From assembly GCA_002362625.1 (NCBI GenBank), contig DEUP01000037.1, positions 1-32,454 of the forward strand: a stretch of DNA of 32,454 nt, read 5' to 3'. This stretch comes from Clostridiales bacterium UBA3259 (GTDB lineage: Bacteria > Bacillota_A > Clostridia > Oscillospirales > Oscillospiraceae). The notes beneath the pieces were generated by a model. That model saw nothing but the letters and a program-made list of their open reading frames with translations. It did no database searches and was not told the origin of the DNA. Positions within the stretch are counted from its first letter, which is position 1. Every line of letters begins with the position of its first letter. Of this stretch, positions 26,696-32,454 are shown in pieces. Position numbers and translations under genes: made by a program.

Positions 26696-28249
26696 TTATT
26701 CCCATTCCACAGTCGCCGGGGGCTTGCTGGTGATGTCATATACCACCCGGTTGATACCGGGAACCTCGCCGGTGATCCGACTGCTGGCCTTTTCCAGAAC
26801 CGCATAGGGGATGTGCGTCCAGTCCACGGTCATAAAATCATCTGTGGTCACGCACCGCAGGGCGATGCAGTAGCCGTAGGTGCGCATATCTCCCATGACG
26901 CCCACGCTGCGGGTATCGGTGAGTACCGCGAAATATTGACTTGCTATGGACTTCGCGGGACTTTTTTCCAGCTCCTCCCGAAAAATGGCGTCCGCCTCAC
27001 GGAGAACCTCCAGCTTTTCCCTGGTGAGCGCGCCTACGATCCGCACCGCAAGACCGGGGCCGGGGAAGGGCTGACGATATACCAGCTCCTCCGGAATGCC
27101 CAGCTCCAGACCCACCTTGCGCACCTCGTCCTTGAACAGATCCCGGAGAGGCTCCACGATCTGGTTAAATTCCATAACATCAGGCAGGCCGCCTACGTTG
27201 TGATGGCTCTTAATGGTGCTGGCATCTCCCGCACCGCTTTCGATTACGTCGGGGTAGATGGTGCCCTGCACCAGAACCTCCACCTTGCCCAGCTTCCGAG
27301 CCTCCTCCTCGAAGACCCGGATGAATTCCTCACCGATAATCTTCCGCTTCCGTTCCGGCTCCGTCACGCCCTCCAGCTTCCGGAGGAACCGCTCCTGCAC
27401 ATTGGCCCGAACCAGGTTCATGCCGAATTTCCCCCGGAAGATGGACGTTACCCAGTCGCCCTCGTTCTTGCGAAGCAGGCCATGGTCCACGAATACACAG
27501 GTCAGGTTATCGCCGATGGCCCTGTGCATGAGAACGGCGGCCACGGCGCTGTCTACACCGCCGCTGAGGGCGCACAGCACCTTTTTTCCCGTCAGCTCCC
27601 GGCGGTATTCCCGGATCTTCTTTTCAACGAAGTCCCCCATATTCCACTGACCCGTGCAGCCGCAGATGTCAAAGAGAAAGTTCTTCAGCATCTGAACGCC
27701 GTAGGCGGTATGGGTAACCTCCGGATGGAACTGGACGCCGTACAGCTTTCGGCTTTCGTCGCACATGGCGGCGCAGGGGCATTTCTCCGTTTTGGCAATG
27801 ACCCGGAACCCCTCGGGAGGCTGGGAGATGAAGTCCGTATGGCTCATCCAGCAGCTGGAGGTGTGGGGAATGCCCCGGAACAGGGGATTATCCTCCACAT
27901 GGAGCATTGTCTTTCCGTATTCACTGCTGCTTTCCGCCTGCTTTACCTGGCCGCCGGCCATCCAGGCCATGAGCTGATCCCCGTAGCAGATGCCGAGAAT
28001 CGGGATGCCCAGCTTCAGAATCCCGGAATCATAATGGGGAGAGGCTTCATCATATACACTGTTGGGGCCGCCGGTGAAGATGATGCCCTGATACCCGGCG
28101 CGGGAAATTTCTTCCAGGGTAATCTTATGACAGGATTTGATTTCCGCGTAGACGTTTTGCTCCCGCACCCGGCGGGCGATGAGCTGATTATACTGGCCGC
28201 CGAAGTCCAGCACCAGGATCTTTTCCGGCTGATTGCTTTGCTCGTTCAT
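26696..28249 (-). CDS. guaA: GMP synthase (glutamine-hydrolysing)
   Basis: GuaA aminates XMP to GMP with ATP and glutamine. The 517-residue protein has an N-terminal class I amidotransferase domain (10-195) with nucleophile C88 (GICYGDQ) and the H175/E177 pair (QFHPEV), an ATP-pyrophosphatase domain with the P-loop SGGVDS at 229-234, and the C-terminal dimerisation domain with [12 protein letters not shown] and the terminal KPPATVEWE. All expected elements are intact. AAGGTGG precedes the ATG. It starts 18 nt after the asnB stop codon and ends 16 nt before glmS. Purine riboswitch control, common for guaA relatives, is not visible. Confidence 0.97.
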   Translation of the reverse strand: MNEQSNQPEKILVLDFGGQYNQLIARRVREQNVYAEIKSCHKITLEEISRAGYQGIIFTGGPNSVYDEASPHYDSGILKLGIPILGICYGDQLMAWMAGGQVKQAESSSEYGKTMLHVEDNPLFRGIPHTSSCWMSHTDFISQPPEGFRVIAKTEKCPCAAMCDESRKLYGVQFHPEVTHTAYGVQMLKNFLFDICGCTGQWNMGDFVEKKIREYRRELTGKKVLCALSGGVDSAVAAVLMHRAIGDNLTCVFVDHGLLRKNEGDWVTSIFRGKFGMNLVRANVQERFLRKLEGVTEPERKRKIIGEEFIRVFEEEARKLGKVEVLVQGTIYPDVIESGAGDASTIKSHHNVGGLPDVMEFNQIVEPLRDLFKDEVRKVGLELGIPEELVYRQPFPGPGLAVRIVGALTREKLEVLREADAIFREELEKSPAKSIASQYFAVLTDTRSVGVMGDMRTYGYCIALRCVTTDDFMTVDWTHIPYAVLEKASSRITGEVPGINRVVYDITSKPPATVEWE

Positions 28250-28267
28250 TTACATCCACCTTTTTTC

Positions 28268-29848
28268 TCATTCTCCGCTGGCACCGTAGTTGGAAAGCAC
28301 ACGGGCAGAGGGATCGTTTACCTTGCAGCCCTCCCAGCTGGGGTTGGGCATCCAGAACCCGGCAATCATTTGGGCCTGGCCGGGATAATATTTTTCGAAA
28401 ATTAGACGGTACAGCAGGGATTCCTTTGTAAAGGGCTGGGCATAGGAATATGCCATGCGTTTGGCTTCATATTCTTCCTCTGTAAAGCGGCTTTCCGCGA
28501 ACTGCTTCAAATAGTTTACCATGGAATGGCCTACCGCGTCCGAGAAGGCAGCCTTCTGCCGCCAGAGGATGTCATCAGGAAGATAGCCCAGGCCCTCAAA
28601 GGCATGGCGCAGCAGGTATTTGCCCATATTGTAGACATTCACCTTTTTCTCAGGATCAATTGCCATGACGTATTTCACGAAGTCCAGATCCCCAAAGGGC
28701 ACCCGGGCCTCCAGGGAATTGACGCTGATGCACCGGTCTGCCCGGAGAACGTCGTACATGTGAAGCTCCCGGACACGCTTCTGGGCCTCTTCCTGAAAGG
28801 CCTCGGGGGAGGGAGCGAAGTCCGTGTATTTGTAGCCGAACAGCTCGTCGGATACTTCGCCGGTGAGCAGCACCCGGATATCCGTCTCCCTGTGGATGTA
28901 TTTGCAGACCAGATACATGCCGATGCTTGCCCGGATGGTGGTGATGTCATAGGTGCCCAGCAGCTCCACAACGGTTTCCAGCGCATCCAGCACATCCTCC
29001 CGGGAGATGATGACCTCAGTGTGATCGCTGCCCAGGAATTCTGCCACCTGCCTGGCATATTTCAAATCAATAGCATCCCCGCTCATGCCGATGGCAAAGG
29101 TCTTGATCGGCTCCCTGCTTTCTCTGGCCGCGATGGCGCACACCAGAGAGGAATCCAGACCGCCGGACAGGAGGAAGCCCACTTTGGCGTCGGCCACCAG
29201 ACGCTTGCGCACGCCGGCGATAAGCTTTTCCCGGATGTTTCCGCAAACCGTTTCCAGATCATCATAACAATAGCGTTCCACGGCGGCAATATCACAGTAG
29301 CGGGTGAACGTTCCGTCCGCGTAGAAGTGCCCGGGAGGGAAGGGGAGAACCTCGCCTACCAGTCCCATCAGGTTTTTCGGCTCGCTGGCAAAGACAATCA
29401 CGCCTTTTTCATCATAGCCATAGTAAAGAGGGCGGATGCCAATGGGGTCTCTGGCGGCTACAAACCGATCCTTTGCTCCGTCATAGAGGATGCAGGCAAA
29501 CTCCGCGTCCAGCATGGCGAACATATCCGTTCCGTATTTTTCATACAGAGGCAGCAGCACCTCGCAGTCGGATTCGCTTTTGAAATGGTATTCCCTGGAA
29601 AGAGTCTGACGGAATTTTTCAAAGCCATAGATCTCGCCGTTGCAAACCACGGCGCTTCCGTTCAGCAGGAAGGGCTGCATACCCTCCGGGTGAAGGCCCA
29701 TGATAGAGAGCCGGTGAAAGCCCAGCAGGCCGCTGCCCGCCTGGATGATCCGGGAATCATCCGGGCCGCGGGAAAGGGTACGCTGAAAGCACGCTTTGAA
29801 TGCCTGCATATCTTGGGGAGTTCCGCAATAGCCGATGATGGAACACAT
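28268..29848 (-). CDS. asnB: Asparagine synthase (glutamine-hydrolysing)
   Basis: AsnB forms asparagine from aspartate, ATP and glutamine. The 526-residue protein begins MCSIIGYCG, giving the class II glutaminase nucleophile C2 after Met removal; the glutaminase domain (1 to about 190) includes RGPDDS (28-33), HRLSIM, NGEIYG (70-75) and SESDCEVLL. The synthetase domain has the ATP loop SGGLDSS at 228-234 and the later TGEVSDELFGYKYT, which is the usual GEGSDE motif. The start is fixed by C2 and by AGGAGGAG before the ATG; the frame extends upstream through the promoter and terminator and is not coding there. It is the first gene of a four-gene operon and lies behind an attenuator. It is divergent from glnA. 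Confidence 0.97.
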   Translation of the reverse strand: MCSIIGYCGTPQDMQAFKACFQRTLSRGPDDSRIIQAGSGLLGFHRLSIMGLHPEGMQPFLLNGSAVVCNGEIYGFEKFRQTLSREYHFKSESDCEVLLPLYEKYGTDMFAMLDAEFACILYDGAKDRFVAARDPIGIRPLYYGYDEKGVIVFASEPKNLMGLVGEVLPFPPGHFYADGTFTRYCDIAAVERYCYDDLETVCGNIREKLIAGVRKRLVADAKVGFLLSGGLDSSLVCAIAARESREPIKTFAIGMSGDAIDLKYARQVAEFLGSDHTEVIISREDVLDALETVVELLGTYDITTIRASIGMYLVCKYIHRETDIRVLLTGEVSDELFGYKYTDFAPSPEAFQEEAQKRVRELHMYDVLRADRCISVNSLEARVPFGDLDFVKYVMAIDPEKKVNVYNMGKYLLRHAFEGLGYLPDDILWRQKAAFSDAVGHSMVNYLKQFAESRFTEEEYEAKRMAYSYAQPFTKESLLYRLIFEKYYPGQAQMIAGFWMPNPSWEGCKVNDPSARVLSNYGASGE

Positions 29849-29873
29849 ATGATCTCCTCCTAAACTGGCCCAT

Positions 29874-29899
29874 GGGAGAACCGCTTTAGCGGTTCTCCC
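29874..29899 (-). promoter_or_regulatory. Second leader hairpin before asnB
   Basis: A perfect 11-bp stem (29874-29884 with 29889-29899) with a 4-nt loop lies about 10 nt before the asnB ribosome site. There is no T-run downstream on this strand, so it is not a terminator for asnB; it could protect the RNA or position a regulator. Confidence 0.6.
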
Positions 29900-29933
29900 C
29901 CAGGATTTTTTCTGTAAACACACGCCGGAACGC

Positions 29934-29984
29934 AAAAAAAGGGCAAAAACGTCCAAGAGCCTATGGCCCAAAGACGTCCTTGCC
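29934..29984 (-). terminator. Leader terminator/attenuator upstream of asnB
   Basis: On the minus strand a 12-bp stem with two G-U pairs (29973-29984 with 29942-29953) encloses a small inner hairpin GGGCC-ATA-GGCTC and is followed by seven T residues (29940-29934). It begins only about 6 nt after the predicted transcript start, so most transcripts would end at about 55 nt unless termination is prevented. Confidence 0.85.
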
Positions 29985-29996
29985 TTTACGGGATGC

Positions 29997-30025
29997 ATTC
30001 TACACCACAAATTCCAGTTTGTCAA
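29997..30025 (-). promoter_or_regulatory. Consensus promoter of the asnB-guaA-glmS-pyrG operon
   Basis: A perfect TTGACA (30020-30025), a 17-bp spacer and TAGAAT (29997-30002) on the minus strand predict a start near 29990. It is back to back with the glnA promoter. Confidence 0.85.
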
Positions 30026-30061
30026 CATCTTGCACAAAAAAGTTTTAGGCACTTGTACATA

Positions 30062-30102
30062 TTGACAGAGCGCTGAAGAAGGTTTACACTATACACAGTG
30101 TA
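30062..30102 (+). promoter_or_regulatory. glnA promoter with overlapping palindrome
   Basis: TTGACA (30062-30067), 17 bp and TACACT (30085-30090) form the promoter. The -10 box is one arm of a perfect palindrome, TACACT-ATACAC-AGTGTA (30085-30102), that covers the start point, a good place for a repressor. It does not match the GlnR/TnrA consensus. Confidence 0.75.
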
Positions 30103-30129
30103 GAAAAAATACGGAAAGCGGGGGTTATC

Positions 30130-31338
30130 ATGAATTATACACCACAGGAAGTGATGCAATATATTCAGGAAGAGGATGTCAAGTTTATCCGGATGGCGTT
30201 CTGTGACGTTCTGGGGCGTCAGAAAAACATTTCCATTATGCCCCACGAACTGGAACGGGCATTCCACTACGGCATTGCCATTGACGGTTCTGCCATTGCG
30301 GGCTTTGGAGACGAGGTGCACTCTGACCTCTTTTTGCATCCGGATCCTTCCACCATTACCATCCTGCCCTGGCGGCCGGAGAGTGGACGGGTGGTTCGGA
30401 TGCTCTGCTCCGTTTCCCACCCGGATGGAACGCCCTTTATTCACGACACGCGGGAGTTGCTGAAAAGGGCGGTTGCGGACGCGGCCAGGGTAGGCTATGC
30501 CTTTTCCTTTGGCTCGGAGCTGGAATTCTACCTGTTCAAGCTGGACGAAAATGGGGAGCCTACCCGCGTCCCCTACGATCAGGCAACCTACATGGATGTA
30601 TCTCCGGAGGATAAATGCGAGAACATCCGCCGGGAGATCTGCCTGACTCTGGAACAGATGGGGATTAAACCGGAATCTTCCCACCACGAGGAAGGCCCCG
30701 GACAGAATGAAATTGACTTCCGTTACTCCGATGCCCTGAGCGCGGCGGACAACGCGGTGACCTTCCGCACCGTGGTAAAGACCATTGCGGCGAGAAACGG
30801 CCTATACGCGGACTTTTCTCCCAAGCCCCTGCAGGAATGTGCCGGCAGTGGATTTCATATCAACGTTTCCGTTCAGGGGGGCGGGGAAGTGGTCATGCAC
30901 CGCACCATGGGCGGCATTCTGAAGCATATCGGAGATATGACCTTGTTTCTCAATCCCACCGACCGCTCCTATCAGCGTCTTGGTTCCTGTAAGGCGCCAA
31001 AGTATATTTCCTGGTCCAATAACAACCGCTCTCAGCTGATTCGTGTTCCCGCGGCGGATGGAGAATACCGTCGGTTTGAGCTTCGCAGCGCCGATTGCTC
31101 CGCGAATCCTTACCTTGCCTTTGCTCTGCTGATCTGGGCAGGTTTGGACGGCATAATCAACAACATAGCCCTTCCGCAAAAATCCAATGTGAACCTTTAT
31201 ACCGCGTCTCCCAAGGATCTGTGGGGCCTGGAAACACTGCCTCTGACCCGAAATTACGCCGCGAAGGCAGCCATGTCCAGCGAATTTATCCGGGAGCATC
31301 TGCCGGAATCTCTGATCCAGTATTTCTGTGAGAGGTGA
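30130..31338 (+). CDS. glnA: Glutamine synthetase, type I, short form
   Basis: GlnA makes glutamine from glutamate, ammonia and ATP. The 402-residue protein has the N-terminal beta-grasp domain (about 12-95) and the catalytic domain with the metal ligands in FGSELEFYLF (E130, E132), the EEGPGQNEID block (187-196), GSGFHINVS with H243, and ELRSADCSANPYLA (317-329). It is about 40 residues shorter than Bacillus GlnA (444): the end stops at LPESLIQYFCER, without the usual C-terminal stretch carrying the feedback-relief Glu region. No adenylylation tyrosine motif of enterobacterial type is seen. The ATG follows GCGGGGG. It is 42 nt ahead of an ANTAR regulator gene and divergent from the four-gene glutamine-using operon. 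Confidence 0.95.
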   Translation: MNYTPQEVMQYIQEEDVKFIRMAFCDVLGRQKNISIMPHELERAFHYGIAIDGSAIAGFGDEVHSDLFLHPDPSTITILPWRPESGRVVRMLCSVSHPDGTPFIHDTRELLKRAVADAARVGYAFSFGSELEFYLFKLDENGEPTRVPYDQATYMDVSPEDKCENIRREICLTLEQMGIKPESSHHEEGPGQNEIDFRYSDALSAADNAVTFRTVVKTIAARNGLYADFSPKPLQECAGSGFHINVSVQGGGEVVMHRTMGGILKHIGDMTLFLNPTDRSYQRLGSCKAPKYISWSNNNRSQLIRVPAADGEYRRFELRSADCSANPYLAFALLIWAGLDGIINNIALPQKSNVNLYTASPKDLWGLETLPLTRNYAAKAAMSSEFIREHLPESLIQYFCER

Positions 31339-31380
31339 TCCGTCTGATGGCGGCCAGAAACCCGGGAAGGAGGGAGCATT

Positions 31381-31965
31381 ATGGTTTTTTGTGAGCAAAC
31401 ATACAGCGTGCTGGTAGTATCATCCCTTCAGAAGGTCAAAGATGCCGTTTCGGCTATGCTTCCGTATTCCGAGTATTTTCCTGTGAGCTATGCCGGCAGC
31501 ATTGCGCAGGCCAGACGGGAAATGCTGGCAAAGCAGTATGACTTTGTAATCATCCACCCGCCGCTGCCCGATGATATGGGAATCCGATTTGCCATTGACA
31601 CCAGTGAAAAAACCGGCTGTGTGGTTCTGCTCCTGCTCAAAGGGGATTCCTATGAGCAGGTCAATGCCAAGGTGCAGCCTTATGGCGTATTCACCGTCCA
31701 GCTGCCTGTTGGGTCGCAGACTCTGAAGCAGGGCCTGAAATGGATGGCAGCCGCCAGGGAGCGGCTGCGCAGGCTGGAAACCAAGACGCTGACGGTGGAG
31801 GAGAAGATGGAAGAGATCCGTATGGTGAACCGGGCCAAGTGGCTTCTCATTGAGAAGCGGAGCATGACGGAGGCGGAGGCACACCACCATATTGAAAAAC
31901 AGGCCATGGACTGCTGCCTCTCCAAAAAGGATGTGGCGGCTTCCATCGTTCAAATGTACACTTAA
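31381..31965 (+). CDS. ANTAR domain-containing response regulator
   Basis: This 194-residue protein has an N-terminal receiver-like domain (about 8-125), a coiled segment (125-150) and a C-terminal ANTAR domain (about 142-193; RAKWLLIEKRSMTEAEAHHH). ANTAR domains bind RNA hairpins and prevent transcription termination, as in EutV, NasR and AmiR. The receiver lacks the phosphoryl-accepting Asp: where it is expected the sequence is FVIIHPPLPDD, with H59 in place. So it is likely controlled by ligand or protein binding rather than by a histidine kinase, and no kinase is nearby. AAGGAGGG precedes the ATG. It is co-transcribed with glnA and adjacent to the asnB attenuator, which makes nitrogen control plausible. 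Confidence 0.9.
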   Translation: MVFCEQTYSVLVVSSLQKVKDAVSAMLPYSEYFPVSYAGSIAQARREMLAKQYDFVIIHPPLPDDMGIRFAIDTSEKTGCVVLLLLKGDSYEQVNAKVQPYGVFTVQLPVGSQTLKQGLKWMAAARERLRRLETKTLTVEEKMEEIRMVNRAKWLLIEKRSMTEAEAHHHIEKQAMDCCLSKKDVAASIVQMYT

Positions 31966-31979
31966 ATTCCATATGAAAA

Positions 31980-32007
31980 GATCCCCTTAGCACAGGCTAA
32001 GGGGATC
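31980..32007. terminator. Convergent terminator between ANTAR gene and sugar kinase
   Basis: A perfect 12-bp stem (31980-31991 with 31996-32007) with an ACAG loop. On the minus strand TTTT follows directly, serving the kinase gene; on the plus strand only GATTTAAT follows, so it is weaker for the glnA operon. Confidence 0.8.
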
Positions 32008-32027
32008 AGATGATTTAATAGAGGGGA

Positions 32028-32454
32028 TTATCTCTGGATACGGCCGCTGCCGTCGCCGCCGGCCAGCTTCTCCACCTCGGGAACGGTGACCATGTTGTAG
32101 TCGCCTCCGATGGAGTGCTTCAGCGCGGAAGCCGCTACGGCGAACTCAACCGCCGCCTGGGTATCCTTGCCATTCATCAGGGCATAGATCAGGCCGCCGC
32201 CGAAGGAGTCGCCGCCGCCAACCCGGTCGATGATGTGCAGATCGTACTTCTTGGAGAAGCAGTAGTTCTCGCCGTCGTAGAGCATAGCGGACCAGCCGTT
32301 ATCGAAGGCGGAGTGGCTCTCACGAAGGGTGATGGCAACCTTTTCAAAGCCGAACTTGTCAGCCAGCTGCTTGGCAACGGACTTGTAGCCCTCGTGGTTC
32401 AGAGTGCCGCCGTAGATATCGGTGGCCTCAGCCTCGATGCCGAACACGTCCTTG
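32028..32454 (-). CDS. PfkB family carbohydrate kinase, probable 2-keto-3-deoxygluconate kinase (partial)
   Basis: Only the C-terminal 141 residues lie in the window; the gene runs off the right end. The piece has the ribokinase/PfkB catalytic motif in the form VGGGDSFGGGLIYALM, where the Asp is the catalytic base, and the following helix AVEFAVAASALKHSIGGDYNMVTVPEVEKL. The wording of this region, with FSKKYDLHIIDRVGGGD, resembles Firmicutes 2-dehydro-3-deoxygluconokinases, which phosphorylate KDG from hexuronate breakdown. That would fit a glucuronide-using cell, but the assignment rests on a partial sequence. It ends at a shared terminator. Upstream genes are not visible. Confidence 0.82.
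   Translation of the reverse strand, partial: KDVFGIEAEATDIYGGTLNHEGYKSVAKQLADKFGFEKVAITLRESHSAFDNGWSAMLYDGENYCFSKKYDLHIIDRVGGGDSFGGGLIYALMNGKDTQAAVEFAVAASALKHSIGGDYNMVTVPEVEKLAGGDGSGRIQR

Noticed and set aside
26813..28405. A 530-codon plus-strand frame opposite guaA
   Set aside because: GuaA on the other strand is complete with all motifs; the antisense translation is His/Gly/Ala-rich and matches nothing recognisable. The same reasoning removes the long antisense frames over glmS, asnB, gltX and pyrG.
29934..29984. Canonical two-hairpin ANTAR target in the asnB leader
   Set aside because: The known target has paired hairpins with six-base loops carrying A at position 1 and G at position 4; here the inner loop is AUA and no second matching hairpin precedes it. 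The attenuator is kept but not called an ANTAR site.
29849..30052. N-terminal extension of AsnB through the leader
   Set aside because: The glutaminase requires Cys as residue 2 after the ATG at 29848, and the extension covers the promoter and terminator.
30085..30102. TACACT-ATACAC-AGTGTA as an RNA hairpin with a six-base loop
   Set aside because: The predicted transcription start lies inside the 3' arm, so the full hairpin would not be transcribed from the glnA promoter; a DNA operator is more likely.

Overview
The window looks like chromosomal DNA of a moderately GC-rich, spore-forming-type gut Clostridium relative (Bacillota, Clostridia, probably Oscillospirales/Ruminococcaceae sensu lato). 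This rests on strong AAGGAGG-type ribosome sites, consensus TTGACA-N17-TATAAT promoters, a SpoVB-like flippase, GPH sugar transporters with AraC regulators, a glutamine synthetase paired with an ANTAR protein, and a KDG-kinase of the Firmicutes type. No species call is possible from the sequence alone. I see no rRNA, tRNA, CRISPR array, phage or insertion sequence.

Layout. (1) 1-3800: a ZIP metal transporter, a PrsW-type intramembrane protease, then a macro-domain/HTH-like fusion followed by a von Willebrand A protein (an uncharacterised pair). (2) 3800-16511: two carbohydrate-uptake modules. The first is AraC regulator <-> GPH transporter, creatininase-family hydrolase and a type-B carboxylesterase with its own promoter. 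Next come a YgjP-type metallopeptidase, a one-TM hypothetical protein and a TM2 protein. The second module is GPH transporter + GH2 beta-glycosidase, divergent from another AraC regulator. (3) 16586-23230: a SpoVB-like flippase whose ribosome site is buried in a hairpin, an XRE-membrane regulator, gltX and trpS (divergent), and a second XRE-membrane regulator broken by a one-base frameshift. (4) 23244-31965: an apparent operon asnB-guaA-glmS-pyrG (minus strand, gaps of 18, 16 and 13 nt) divergent from glnA and an ANTAR-domain regulator. (5) 32028-end: the 3' part of a PfkB-family sugar kinase, probably 2-keto-3-deoxygluconate kinase.

The most striking unit is region 4. Every enzyme in the minus-strand operon spends the amide nitrogen of glutamine (to make asparagine, GMP, glucosamine-6-phosphate and CTP), and the divergent operon makes glutamine and encodes an RNA-binding-type (ANTAR) regulator. 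A consensus promoter in front of asnB is followed almost at once by a strong intrinsic terminator. The four-gene operon therefore looks controlled by transcription attenuation, with the neighbouring ANTAR protein the obvious candidate antiterminator. This is an inference from layout; I could not find a canonical two-hairpin ANTAR target.

Region 2 suggests uptake of a glycoside or glycoconjugate by cation symport, intracellular hydrolysis by the GH2 enzyme, and side-group removal by the esterase and creatininase-family protein. Several intercistronic hairpins without U-tracts lie between these cistrons and may tune message stability.
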